Assembly: GCF_001940235.1 (NCBI RefSeq) | Contig: NZ_MJIE01000001.1 | Coordinates: forward strand, 1,302,001-1,366,000 | Origin: Hornefia porci | GTDB lineage: Bacteria > Bacillota > Clostridia > Peptostreptococcales > Anaerovoracaceae | Length of the DNA: 64,000 nt | Direction: 5' to 3' | Translations under genes and position numbers: made by a program | Part shown: positions 38,693 to 47,562 of the stretch, one piece after another | Layout: each line of letters begins with the position of its first letter | Numbering within the stretch: position 1 is the first letter of the stretch | The notes under the pieces: model-generated | Databases searched by the model: none | What the model saw: the letters and a program-made list of their open reading frames with translations, nothing else | What the model was told of the DNA's origin: nothing

Positions 38693-40114
38693 ATGTCAGA
38701 TTCTGGAAAGGGTGGATTTAAATCCAACTTTGGTTTTCTGATGTCGGCGGTCGGCGTCGCCATCGGTCTGGGCAACATCTGGAGTTTCCCGTATAAAATG
38801 GGGGCGAACGGCGGATTTGCCTTTTTGCTCGTCTATATTCTTATGGCAGTCTTTGTTGGCTATCCGCTGCTCCTGGCGGAATTTTCGCTGGGACGTAAAA
38901 GCGGAAAGGGCGCTGTGGAAGCGTTCCGACAGGCCAACCCGCGTTTTGCTTTTACCGGCGTGTTTGAAACCGCAGTTCCGTTCCTGCTGCTGTGCTTCTA
39001 CTGTCTGCTGGGCGGAATGGTCATGCGCTACGCCGTCGTCAACTTCGGAGACATCATTGGTGCGCCCTTCGGGCTCCACGGCATGGCAAGCAGCGATTTC
39101 TTCGGAAGCTTCGTTTCAAACTTCAAGGTGCTGGCGATCTTCACTCTGATCTTCCTCGGAATGACCTCCTATGTCGTGTACCGCGGCATCGAACAGGGAA
39201 TCGAAAAATTCTGCTCCATCGGAATGCCTGTTCTGTTTGTGATGCTGGTCATCACGGTCATTCGCTGCTGCACACTTCCAAACGGGATGGAAGGTCTGCG
39301 TTTCATGTTCAAGCCTGACTTCTCCGTTTTCGCGGGAACCGGCTGGTTCAAGGTGTTCGCGACGGCGGGCAGCCAGATGTTCTTCTCGATTTCTCTGGGC
39401 TCCGGCGCACTGATCGCCTACGGCTCCTATATGAGAAAGGAAGATAATCTGGAGAAAAGCGCACTGATCGTTCCCGTCATGGATACCGCTGCGGCACTGC
39501 TGGCAGGCATGGCTGTTTTCCCGGCGGTCTTTTCGGAAGGTCTCGAACCCTCCGCAGGTCCCGGTCTGCTGTTCGTATCTCTTCAGACGGTTTTCGATGC
39601 GATGGGAAAGGCCGGACCGCTCTTCGGGTTCATCTTCTACGTCCTGGTCTTTGTAGCGGCGTTCTCCTCATCTATCGGTATGATGGAGGGCGGTATCTCC
39701 GCACTGATGGATCACCGCATCCGCAAAGGAAAACCGGCCGGCCGCGGACACGTAACGGTTCTGATCACCCTGACCACACTGGTCGGAAGTGTGCTGGTCG
39801 CGCTGGATCAGCTGGGAGGAAACCCCTCTGTCTGGAAGCCCTTCGGTCTGGGCAGCTGGCTGGACGTATTCGACCTGGGCGCGGAGGGCATCCTGATGCC
39901 CCTTGGCGGATTCCTCACCGCGATTCTTCTGGGCTGGTCCAGACGCGGATTCATCGATGACGAGGTCCGGCTGAGCTCCGATTACCGCAGCCGCCCCTTC
40001 GTCGATTTCTGTCTGCGCTACGTCAGTCCGATTTTCATGGCGATCGTCATCTTCGTACAATTCAGCAGCTTTTTCTTCTCCGGCACCGGATGGTATAAGG
40101 CGCTGATGGGATAA
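38693..40114 (+). CDS. SNF-family sodium-dependent transporter
   Basis: 473 aa, LeuT-fold Na+-coupled symporter for an amino acid or related compound. TM1 carries the Na+/substrate motif SAVGVAIGLGNIWSFPYKMG and ANGGFAFLLVYI follows. About 11-12 helices are visible, ending FSSFFFSGTGWYKALMG. SD GGAGGAG. The substrate cannot be read from sequence. The upstream 48 bp hold a TATACT box (38662-38667) right behind the repeat copy. Confidence 0.93.
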   Translation: MSDSGKGGFKSNFGFLMSAVGVAIGLGNIWSFPYKMGANGGFAFLLVYILMAVFVGYPLLLAEFSLGRKSGKGAVEAFRQANPRFAFTGVFETAVPFLLLCFYCLLGGMVMRYAVVNFGDIIGAPFGLHGMASSDFFGSFVSNFKVLAIFTLIFLGMTSYVVYRGIEQGIEKFCSIGMPVLFVMLVITVIRCCTLPNGMEGLRFMFKPDFSVFAGTGWFKVFATAGSQMFFSISLGSGALIAYGSYMRKEDNLEKSALIVPVMDTAAALLAGMAVFPAVFSEGLEPSAGPGLLFVSLQTVFDAMGKAGPLFGFIFYVLVFVAAFSSSIGMMEGGISALMDHRIRKGKPAGRGHVTVLITLTTLVGSVLVALDQLGGNPSVWKPFGLGSWLDVFDLGAEGILMPLGGFLTAILLGWSRRGFIDDEVRLSSDYRSRPFVDFCLRYVSPIFMAIVIFVQFSSFFFSGTGWYKALMG

Positions 40115-40175
40115 CAAAGCATAATCCGCAGAAGCCCCGGGCTTCCGGCGGCGATGCGGCAGAAATTACATTACA

Positions 40176-42066
40176 ATTCGAGTAGGAGGGGGAGTTTTCC
40201 CCCCGTCCTCTCACAGCACCGTACGTACGGTTCGCGTATACGGCGCTTTCAATAGTTGATGTGCATTCGCTGGTATGCTTCGGATAGATCATAAAATCCG
40301 ATGTGTACCAGTATTTCTTTCGACAAAGCTCTGTTGACTGTGCTGGTCGCCGATGTAAACCAATACCCTCTGCGGCTGTTTGCCGTCATATAGGCATAGT
40401 ATTCCGGGATTCCCAGTCTCATCAGATACTTCATCTTTGACCGCGGCCGTTTCCACATCTTCCAGATGCACATCCGGATTCGGTGGTACAGCCATCCATT
40501 GAGTTTTCCGATGCTGTTCTTCATTGCGGCTATGCCGTAATAATTTAGCCATCCGCGCATGTACACCTTGATTCTGTGCAATGCCGGAATGACGCTCTGA
40601 ACCCATCTCCGGGAAGAGAGATCTTTCAGTTTAGCCTTCATCTTTCTCCACGACTTCGCATGAACGCGAACGTATATTCCGCTTCCGTTCCTTCCCCGTG
40701 CGAAGCCGAGGTACTTAAAATTTCGGATAGCGAAAACACTGGTAACTTTGCTCTTCTCTTTGTTCACGGTCAGCTTCAGCTTCCCTTCCAGATATGAAGT
40801 GCTCGTTTCCAGCAGCCGCTTTGCGGCTCTTTCGCTTCTCGACAGCAATACAATGTCATCTGCGTAGCGTACACATGGTACCCCGCGCTTCTCGAACTCT
40901 TTGTCAAACTCATCCAGATAAATGTTGGCCAGAAGCGGAGAAAGGTTTCCGCCCTGGGGCGAACCTTCCTCTGTTTCCATAACCACACCGTTCACCATCA
41001 CTCCGCTCTTCAGGTACCTTTTGATGATCTGAATGACTCTCTCATCATCGATATCCTTTCTCAGCAGATTCAGAAGCCGCTCATGATTCAGCGTATCAAA
41101 GTATTTGCTGAGATCAAGACTAACCGCATAGCGGTATCCTTTCTCCGCATATTCCTTCACTCTGTTTATCGCATCCTTTGCGCTTCGTCCCGGCCGGTAG
41201 CCATAGCTTCCGTCCGAAAACTTCGGCTCGTAGATGGGCATGAGTTTCTGACTGATGGCCTGTTGGATGATACGGTCAATGACAGTTGGAATACCAAGCT
41301 TTCGTATTCCACCGTTTGGTTTCGGGATCTCGACTCTCCTCACCGGAGACGGGGTATATTTCCCACGTAATATCCTTCCAATGAGTTCATCTTTATGCTC
41401 CCGCAAGTAAGGCAGTGCCTCCTCGATGGTCATTCCATCGACACCCGGCGCTCCCTTGTTTGCCTTCACTCTCTTGTAGGCTTTATTCATATTTCTTCTG
41501 TCCAGTATCGCCTCAAGAAGTCCCGGCTCTGCACTGTCCCTTTCCTTCCATATCCGGCGGAATGAACGGCGCGCTCCTGCATACTCTTTACGTTCCGCGC
41601 TATCCCTTTGCAGGCAGCTTTCTTTCTTGTTTTCTGTGCTCAAGTTCGTTCCTCCTTTCCCGGTCGTACTCAAGACTCCTATTGATTCGGCCCTTCACGG
41701 ACTGGCCCGCTACTATGGCTTCGGCTGACTTCTCACCATTCGTTGTTACTACAAGTCTCCTTGCTGGTGAGACCTCCCCGGGTACTCACACGTTCTTTTC
41801 CTCCATCTACCTGCCGCATTTACACTGCATGATTCCGTGCAGTAATTGGACTTTGACCTGTTTAGCAGCCTTATCCTCATACAGAGCCTCATATGCAATT
41901 TCTGTTCGTCAGGCCAGAGGTTTGCCCATGGGTTAGTATTTTCCCCACATCCGGCTTCCTTCAGATTCCACCTCACGATGGACACCCTTGCCTTCGGCTG
42001 TATCCTTCCCACTGCCGGGCGGATTCGGGACTTTCACCCTTTAGAACGTGCGCTCGCCGGGCGCAC
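40176..42066 (-). mobile_element. Group IIC intron with intron-encoded protein
   Basis: The 5' end GTGCGCCCGGC starts at 42066 on the minus strand. A long structured 5' RNA (domains I-III) runs to the ORF at 41643. Domain V is at about 40190-40240 (GCCGTATACGCGAACCGTAC and the complementary GTACGGTGC), and the 3' end ...CTACTCGAAT is near 40176. The intron sits directly behind the stem-loop and T-rich tail of the recR terminator, the typical class C target. Boundaries are by eye, the 3' one plus or minus a few bases. Confidence 0.88.
40249..41643 (-). CDS. ltrA: Group II intron reverse transcriptase/maturase
   Basis: 464 aa from a TTG start at 41643, chosen because AAAGGAGG lies 7 nt upstream; a frame-extending TTG at 41673 has no SD. 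Reverse transcriptase domains: GAPGVDGMTIEEALPYL, RRVEIPKPNGGIRKLGIPTV, SLDLSKYFDTLNH, GSPQGGNLSPLLANIYLDE, and the catalytic YADD at about residues 260-263. The maturase X/GIIM domain is in RRWVQSVIPALHRIKVYMRG. It ends shortly after with no HNH endonuclease, as expected for class C. It appears intact, so the intron may be active. Confidence 0.95.
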   Translation of the reverse strand: MSTENKKESCLQRDSAERKEYAGARRSFRRIWKERDSAEPGLLEAILDRRNMNKAYKRVKANKGAPGVDGMTIEEALPYLREHKDELIGRILRGKYTPSPVRRVEIPKPNGGIRKLGIPTVIDRIIQQAISQKLMPIYEPKFSDGSYGYRPGRSAKDAINRVKEYAEKGYRYAVSLDLSKYFDTLNHERLLNLLRKDIDDERVIQIIKRYLKSGVMVNGVVMETEEGSPQGGNLSPLLANIYLDEFDKEFEKRGVPCVRYADDIVLLSRSERAAKRLLETSTSYLEGKLKLTVNKEKSKVTSVFAIRNFKYLGFARGRNGSGIYVRVHAKSWRKMKAKLKDLSSRRWVQSVIPALHRIKVYMRGWLNYYGIAAMKNSIGKLNGWLYHRIRMCIWKMWKRPRSKMKYLMRLGIPEYYAYMTANSRRGYWFTSATSTVNRALSKEILVHIGFYDLSEAYQRMHINY

Positions 42067-42075
42067 TAACAAAAT

Positions 42076-42115
42076 ACGGGTCCGGTGCGGCTGACAGCCG
42101 CTTCCGGATACCCGT
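42076..42115. terminator. recR operon terminator (intron target)
   Basis: ACGGGT..CCGG..GCGGCTG folds on CAGCCGC..CCGG..ACCCGT, with a T-run on the plus side and ATTTTGTTA on the minus side. The intron starts immediately after the minus-strand TTTTGTTA. Confidence 0.9.
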
Positions 42116-42132
42116 TTTTTTGTTCTTAACTT

Positions 42133-42738
42133 TTACAGATCGGTGCGCCCTTCAACCGCCTTCAGCAGCGTCACCTCGTCCGCATACTCCAGATCGCCTC
42201 CTACCGGCAGACCATGAGCGATTCGCGTCACCCGGATTCCGGACGGCTTCAGAAGACGCGCAATGTACATGGCCGTCGCCTCTCCTTCGATGTTGGGATT
42301 CGTTGCGAGAATGACCTCCTGCACCTCTTCGTGCTGCTGAAGTCTCAGAATCAGCTGCTTCAGGTTGATGTCTCCCGGGCCGATTCCCTCCATCGGAGAA
42401 ATCACGCCGTTAAGAACATGGTAGCGCCCGTTGTATTCGCGGATGCGCTCCATGGCCATTACGTCCTGGGGGCTTTCCACCACACAAAGAATATCGTCCC
42501 GCCTGCTTTTGTCGCTGCAGATCCGGCAGGGATCCTGATCCGTCAGATTTCCGCAGACGGAGCAGTAACGCATGGTTTTCTTCGCCTCGCGAATGGACGC
42601 AGAGAGGGACTCCGCCTCTGCATCCGGCAGGGACAGAATATGGAACGCAAGTCTCTGGGCGGTCTTGTTGCCGATACCCGGCAGCCGTGCCAGCTCGCTG
42701 ATCAGGCGCGCCAGCGGTTTCGGATACTGCTGTGCCAT
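42133..42738 (-). CDS. recR: Recombination mediator protein RecR
   Basis: 201 aa, acts with RecF/RecO in RecA loading. HhH motif [20 protein letters not shown], zinc finger [16 protein letters not shown], Toprim domain [14 protein letters not shown], and Walker-like [17 protein letters not shown]. Last gene of dnaX-ybaB-recR, an arrangement conserved across bacteria. Confidence 0.98.
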   Translation of the reverse strand: MAQQYPKPLARLISELARLPGIGNKTAQRLAFHILSLPDAEAESLSASIREAKKTMRYCSVCGNLTDQDPCRICSDKSRRDDILCVVESPQDVMAMERIREYNGRYHVLNGVISPMEGIGPGDINLKQLILRLQQHEEVQEVILATNPNIEGEATAMYIARLLKPSGIRVTRIAHGLPVGGDLEYADEVTLLKAVEGRTDL

Positions 42739-42745
42739 AAAGCGC

Positions 42746-43111
42746 CTACATTCCGGGGATATTCAGACCGCCTGTCAGCTTTCCGTACTCATCGTTCGTC
42801 AGCTCGTCAATCTGCCTCATTCCCTCGTTCACCGCAGCGATCACGAGATCCTGCAGGGTCTCCACATCATCCGGATCAACGACCTCCGGCTGAATCGTCA
42901 GCGACGTCAGCTCCTTCTTACCGCTGACGACCGCTGTCACGACGCCGCCCCCTGCGGTTGCGGTGACTTCTTTTTCCTCCAGCTCAGCCTGCATCTGCTC
43001 CATCTGCCTCTGCATCGCCTGCATCTGCTGAATCTGCGCCATCTGACCTTTTTTTCCGCCTTTGGCTCCGCCCGTTTTGGGGCGCTTTCCCGCTTTCATT
43101 CCTTTACCCAT
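42746..43111 (-). CDS. ybaB: YbaB/EbfC nucleoid-associated protein
   Basis: 121 aa DNA-binding dimer. The N-terminal basic Gly/Lys-rich segment is longer than usual ([20 protein letters not shown]). A Gln/Met-rich helix ([20 protein letters not shown]) and the core [20 protein letters not shown] follow. Sits 7 bp before recR and 11 bp after dnaX. Confidence 0.96.
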   Translation of the reverse strand: MGKGMKAGKRPKTGGAKGGKKGQMAQIQQMQAMQRQMEQMQAELEEKEVTATAGGGVVTAVVSGKKELTSLTIQPEVVDPDDVETLQDLVIAAVNEGMRQIDELTNDEYGKLTGGLNIPGM

Positions 43112-43122
43112 AAAAACCTCCG

Positions 43123-44817
43123 TTATCTGATATCTACTTTTGTTCCAAGAATGCTCGCAGCCTCGCTTGCCGCCTGCTGCAGACGCTCGTCCTTCGACCT
43201 GTTTTCCGTCTGATTCATCTCCCGAACGACCATTTTCCTCCGCCGCCCGGTCCGCTGTTCCATCAGGTCGCAGATCTGTTCTGAATTCCGTTCAAGCATA
43301 CGACGCACCATATCTCCGGTGACGATAAGCTTGAATTCCCTGTCATTCATCGCCGCCAGCCGCGCGCCGCGCATCGTGGCGCCTGCGCTAAGCTGATCCA
43401 GTCCGTCCGCCTCGCACACATCCCGCCAGATTTCGTCCAGCCCGTCAGAACTGTCGACAGGTGCCGGCGTATTCACAGACTCCGCAGCCTGTCCGGCTCC
43501 GACAGCCGTTTCCGCCGCGGACTTCGGGAGCCTGCTGTTCTCCGCCGCCGGCGTTTCCTGCCGCGGCGCCCGGGGAGACGCGGAGCGGCCCGGAGAACCG
43601 GTCTTTGTTCCCCGCGATCTCATGTCATGACCTGCAGCTGCACCGCCGGAAGTCCGTCCGGCTTCTGCTGCCCTTCTCGGCTGCGCAGCTGCTCCTCCCG
43701 TCTGTGTCCCTGCCCGGCCGGCATATTCCATATCCTCGGCAATGGTTACAATTGCAACCTCCATCAGGATTCTGGCCTGAGTCGAATAGCGGGCGTCGCT
43801 GATGGTGCGAGCCAGCGTGACGATATTGCGGTTCAGCGCCTCCAGCCGGATACGTCCCGCCTGCTGCTTCAGCAGGTCGATATTCTCCAGAGACATGTTC
43901 AGCATATCCTGCGGCTCCTTCACGAACTTGGCGATGAGCAGACTCCGGTAATGCTCCATCCAGCCGCGCATCAGCTGCCGGATATCCTTACCCTCCTGCA
44001 GCGCTTCCTCCAGAAGCAGCAGCGCCCCGGCAACATCGTGCTCCAGCGCCCGTTCCGTCAGATCGGCATAGAACTCCACAGAGGCGGCTCCCAGAAATTC
44101 CAGGACCACGTCGCGATCCAGCAGCGGCTCTCCGGAGCTCATGCACTGCTCCAGCAGGCTCAGCGAATCTCTCACCGACCCGTCTGCGTTCATCGCCAGC
44201 AGAGCGAGAGCGTCCTCCGTGATTTCCACCCCGTGCGCCGCACAGATCCTCCGCATATTCTCCCGAATCTCCCTGCCGGATACGCGCTTGAAATCCAGGC
44301 GCATACACCGGGAAAGGATGGTCGGCGGAAGCTTCTCCGGATCCGTGGTTGCCAGAATGAAAATAACGTCTGCCGGCGGCTCCTCCAGTGTTTTCAGAAA
44401 AGCGTTGAACGCGTTGGTGGACATCATATGAACCTCGTCGATGATGTAAACCTTCTTCCGGCCGACAACCGGCGGATAATTCACGCTTTCGCGGAGATCG
44501 CGCACATTCTCCACGCCGTTGTTGGACGCCGCATCGATCTCGACCACATCGACATATCTGCCCGCCGCAATATCCCGGCAGGTGTCGCATACTCCGCAGG
44601 GCTTCTCTCCGGACTCCCCGGTGCAGTTCACCGCCTTGGCCAGAATCCGCGCCATGGTCGTCTTTCCGGTGCCCCTCGTCCCGCAGAACAGATATGCGTG
44701 CGCCACCGTATCCGTGGCGATCTGATGCCGCAGAATTTTGACGATATGCTCCTGTCCCAGAACCTGCGAAAAGGTTTCCGGGCGGTTTTCTCTGTACAAA
44801 GCCAGGTATTGCTTCAT
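43123..44817 (-). CDS. dnaX: DNA polymerase III subunit gamma/tau
   Basis: 564 aa clamp-loader ATPase. Walker A is FCGTRGTGKTTMARILAKAV, the zinc module is CTGESGEKPCGVCDTC, and IDAASNNGVENVRDLRE plus VYIIDEVHMMSTNAFNAFLK (DEVH) follow. A low-complexity Ala/Arg/Gly linker runs from about residue 375 to 450, followed by a short tau-like tail. Start at 44817 with AAGGAG; an open frame upstream crosses a region with no coding look and is rejected. No obvious frameshift slippery site was confirmed. Confidence 0.96.
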   Translation of the reverse strand: MKQYLALYRENRPETFSQVLGQEHIVKILRHQIATDTVAHAYLFCGTRGTGKTTMARILAKAVNCTGESGEKPCGVCDTCRDIAAGRYVDVVEIDAASNNGVENVRDLRESVNYPPVVGRKKVYIIDEVHMMSTNAFNAFLKTLEEPPADVIFILATTDPEKLPPTILSRCMRLDFKRVSGREIRENMRRICAAHGVEITEDALALLAMNADGSVRDSLSLLEQCMSSGEPLLDRDVVLEFLGAASVEFYADLTERALEHDVAGALLLLEEALQEGKDIRQLMRGWMEHYRSLLIAKFVKEPQDMLNMSLENIDLLKQQAGRIRLEALNRNIVTLARTISDARYSTQARILMEVAIVTIAEDMEYAGRAGTQTGGAAAQPRRAAEAGRTSGGAAAGHDMRSRGTKTGSPGRSASPRAPRQETPAAENSRLPKSAAETAVGAGQAAESVNTPAPVDSSDGLDEIWRDVCEADGLDQLSAGATMRGARLAAMNDREFKLIVTGDMVRRMLERNSEQICDLMEQRTGRRRKMVVREMNQTENRSKDERLQQAASEAASILGTKVDIR

Positions 44818-44984
44818 GACTCCTTCTTTCTTTTTCTGCACAAAATACAGTCCGGCGCGCTCGCCGCGCTGCCCGCCGGCTCCCGCATTTTCGCCGGCAG
44901 AGCCTCCCCGGGATTCCGCGCGGCGCGGATGTCCGCAGCAGGGTTCTCCCTGCCGCGCCGGCGTGCTGTCACACAGACGCAAAA

Positions 44985-45155
44985 ATCAAAATTGCCCTTT
45001 AGTAGCTCCGCATGACGTAGGAAAAGGCTTATCTGCGGCACATAAGAACTTCCGCTTATTGCTGCTTCCTTCCGGACCTGACAAGGTTCACGGCATCCTA
45101 TTGCGCAGGACCCAGACCATATCAGGCGAAGCTAATAAAAGGCAATTTCTGCACT
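44985..45155 (-). ncRNA. ffs: Signal recognition particle RNA
   Basis: The universal SRP apical loop appears on the minus strand as GTCAGGTCCGGAAGGAAGCA (about 45059-45081). The 5' part AAATTGCCTTTTATTAGCTT (about 45130-45149) pairs with the 3' part AGCTACTAAAGGGCAATTT (about 44989-45007), closing a long rod. The transcript of about 170 nt is longer than the 114-nt E. coli 4.5S RNA and shorter than B. subtilis scRNA. The 3' arm is followed by a T-rich stretch. Confidence 0.9.
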
Positions 45156-45161
45156 CAGTCT

Positions 45162-45190
45162 ATTATATTGTTTTTGGAGGGCAGTGTCAA
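45162..45190 (-). promoter_or_regulatory. SRP RNA promoter
   Basis: Consensus -35 TTGACA (45185-45190), 17-bp spacer, consensus -10 TATAAT (45162-45167), predicted start near 45155. It is the only fully consensus sigma-A promoter I found in the window, fitting a highly expressed stable RNA. Confidence 0.92.
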
Positions 45191-45293
45191 CAGTTTCCCT
45201 GTTACAGGGGCAGCCGGTATCCGTATGTTTCCGCAGCAGCCGGCGGCCTGCCTCCACCGTTCTCCCTGCCAGGGGCGGCCGGTGCGGCGTTTC

Positions 45294-46100
45294 TCACACG
45301 ATCGCCTTTATCTCCACATCCACCCGCACGACGTTGAAGGCAGTCATGTACTCGATCTGCTCCGCCAGGGCTTTCTGGAAATCCAGCGCCGCATCCCAGA
45401 ACCGGGCGTTCGAGTCCACCGCGATTTTCACATCCACATCCAGCGCATCCGGCGCGGTGTTTTCATAAACCTTCATCACCTTCGCGACGCCCGGCGACTC
45501 GCTCCCGACGCACACCGCAATATCGGTAATAACCGAATCCGAAATAAAGAAATCGCCCATATAGCTGAAGGTGGGACGCACCACCGTCCGCTCCGACTGC
45601 CTGTCGCCGCCGAACAGCCCGCCGCGGAATATTCTCAGCGGATCCATGAAATATCCCGCAAAATCCCGCTTCAGCTGGAGCGTCGGAACCGGAATCACGT
45701 GTTTACCCTGGCCGATTCTCTGCTTTTCGGCAGTCTCCCGTTCCTCCTCCGTCGTAATGTCCTCAATATGAATCCTCCGGCTGACGGGCGGAAGTCCCAG
45801 GCGTGCGACGATCTTATCCGCCATACGGTCCGAGGTCCCGATAATCAGAATGCTGTCCGGCGACAGCTCCCGGATCCGAGAGGCCACATCCTGCTGATGC
45901 GCGTCCTGGGTAAACAAAGCCGTTTTGATTGCGCCTACGTGCGTCTTCTGACGCTTGGCGGAAATACCGGCCTCCACCCTGCTGTGATAGATAAAAAGTC
46001 CGTCGTCGATGATGCTTTCTATGTTCTCCTCATTACAGAGATTCATGGCCTGGTAGCTTTTTCCGGTGCCGCTTTTGCCTGTCAGAGAATAAACTTTCAC
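45294..46100 (-). CDS. P-loop NTPase with Asp23/Gls24-like C-terminal domain
   Basis: 268 aa. Walker A GKSGTGKS is at residues 8-15, with IDDGLFIYHSRVEAG and ILIIGTSDRMADKIVARLGL following as NTPase strands. From about residue 165 a second domain (FISDSVITDIAVCVGSESPG; DALDVDVKIAVDSNARFWDA) looks like the Asp23/Gls24 envelope-stress family. It probably starts with GTG at 46100. No known role; it is divergent from the ferredoxin gene, sharing its promoter region. Confidence 0.8.
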   Translation of the reverse strand: MKVYSLTGKSGTGKSYQAMNLCNEENIESIIDDGLFIYHSRVEAGISAKRQKTHVGAIKTALFTQDAHQQDVASRIRELSPDSILIIGTSDRMADKIVARLGLPPVSRRIHIEDITTEEERETAEKQRIGQGKHVIPVPTLQLKRDFAGYFMDPLRIFRGGLFGGDRQSERTVVRPTFSYMGDFFISDSVITDIAVCVGSESPGVAKVMKVYENTAPDALDVDVKIAVDSNARFWDAALDFQKALAEQIEYMTAFNVVRVDVEIKAIV

Positions 46101-46101
46101 C

Positions 46102-46130
46102 TTTACTAACCTGCTTCTTTCTGCTATAAT
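46102..46130 (+). promoter_or_regulatory. Ferredoxin gene promoter
   Basis: TTTACT (46102-46107), 17-bp spacer, TATAAT (46125-46130). Adjacent to the divergent start at 46100. Confidence 0.7.
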
Positions 46131-46135
46131 AATAA

Positions 46136-46345
<210 letters not shown>

Positions 46346-46361
46346 TCGACATCGATCAGAC

Positions 46362-46397
46362 AATAACCGTTTCGCTTTCGCGGAACGGTTATTTTTT
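46362..46397 (+). terminator. Ferredoxin terminator
   Basis: AATAACCGTT ... AACGGTTATT, 10-bp perfect stem, followed by TTTT. Confidence 0.93.
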
Positions 46398-46464
46398 ATG
46401 CCCGGTCTTTTTCACGATTTCATATTCCTGTCTTCCACGCCGGTCTTTTTCACCGTGCCGCTCT

Positions 46465-47151
46465 TCAGTCCCTCGCGCTTTTGTCGCTCCTGCGAAGCTC
46501 CTCCGCGGCGGCCTCCTTCTTCTGAATATCATTCATGTGATACGCCAGCGAATGCAGACTGTCCGACAGATGCACGACCTCCAGCGCCACATGGCTCGGA
46601 ACCTCGATGTCCGTGGGCGCAAAATTCCAGATACCCTTGACGCCCGCGAAGGAAAGCTTGTCCGCAACCTCCTGTGCGTTGTCGCGGTTCACGCAGATGA
46701 TGCCGATATCGATTTCCTCTTCTTCCACATATTCCACGATATTTTCATAGTCCAGGATCTCAATTCCATCCAGATCCTTCCCGATCAGATTCGGATTGAT
46801 ATCAAAAGCCGCGCACACCTTGAAGCCCTGCTTGTGGAAATGCGTGTATTTGGCGATCGCCTGTCCCAGATTGCCGGCGCCGACAATTACCATGCGGTAT
46901 TCTTTGTCCAGGCCCAGAATTGCGCTGATCTCCTTATAAAGACCGTCCACACTGTATCCGTAGCCCTGCTGTCCGAATCCTCCGAAATTGTTCAGATCCT
47001 GCCGGATCTGCGACGCTGTATATCCGATCAGATTACTGAATTCCTTGGAGGAAATCTTCTCCACGCCCTTCTTCTTCAGTTCGATCAGATACCGCCTGTA
47101 CCTCGGCAGCCGCTTGATTACCGCGTTTGAGATTTTCGCATTTTTCGCCAT
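46465..47151 (-). CDS. rex: Redox-sensing transcriptional repressor Rex
   Basis: 228 aa NADH/NAD+-responsive repressor of fermentation genes. N-terminal winged helix (ISNAVIKRLPRYRRYLIELK; ISSKEFSNLIGYTASQIRQD) and Rossmann domain (VIVGAGNLGQAIAKYTHF; ICVNRDNAQEVADKL), then the swapped C-terminal helix. Start at 47151 with AGGTGG; the open frame further upstream is not used. I did not find a clear Rex operator (TTGTGAAA...TTTCACAA) in the window. Confidence 0.96.
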   Translation of the reverse strand: MAKNAKISNAVIKRLPRYRRYLIELKKKGVEKISSKEFSNLIGYTASQIRQDLNNFGGFGQQGYGYSVDGLYKEISAILGLDKEYRMVIVGAGNLGQAIAKYTHFHKQGFKVCAAFDINPNLIGKDLDGIEILDYENIVEYVEEEEIDIGIICVNRDNAQEVADKLSFAGVKGIWNFAPTDIEVPSHVALEVVHLSDSLHSLAYHMNDIQKKEAAAEELRRSDKSARD

Positions 47152-47232
47152 ACATTCCACCTCTCTCTGTATTAAAACCGTCTCCGGTCTGCTTTGCATC
47201 AGAAATCTCATCCGAAACTGCTTTAGACAAGA

Positions 47233-47254
47233 AAAACCCGCCGCGGCGGGTTTT
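47233..47254 (-). terminator. acpP terminator
   Basis: AAAACCCGCCGCGGCGGGTTTT, a perfect palindrome 2 bp past the acpP stop, T-run on the minus side. Confidence 0.92.
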
Positions 47255-47256
47255 CA

Positions 47257-47490
47257 TCAATCGTTCAGATTGTCGTCCACATATTTCACAAGATCGCCGA
47301 CCAGCTGGAATTTCTCTGCTTCCTCGTCCGGAATCTCGATGTCGAATTCCTCTTCAATCGCCATGATAATCTCAACCGCGTCGAGAGAATCCGCTTCCAG
47401 ATCTTTCATCAGATTTGTATCCATAGTTACCATTGATTCGTCAACGCTGAGCTGCTCCACAATGATGTCCCTAATCTTTTCAAATGTCAT
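47257..47490 (-). CDS. acpP: Acyl carrier protein
   Basis: 77 aa acidic four-helix protein. The phosphopantetheine-attachment Ser is in [20 protein letters not shown]. It carries acyl intermediates in fatty-acid synthesis; no fab genes are adjacent. Expressed alone from TTGCAA-N17-TATAAT. Confidence 0.97.
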   Translation of the reverse strand: MTFEKIRDIIVEQLSVDESMVTMDTNLMKDLEADSLDAVEIIMAIEEEFDIEIPDEEAEKFQLVGDLVKYVDDNLND

Positions 47491-47525
47491 AATAAACCTC
47501 CTGAATCCGTGTAATCACAAAACTA

Positions 47526-47554
47526 ATTATAGAATAGTCATTTCCGTATTGCAA
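47526..47554 (-). promoter_or_regulatory. acpP promoter
   Basis: -35 TTGCAA (47549-47554), 17-bp spacer, -10 TATAAT (47526-47531), about 36-64 bp upstream of the acpP ATG. Confidence 0.82.
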
Positions 47555-47562
47555 GCAATTTT

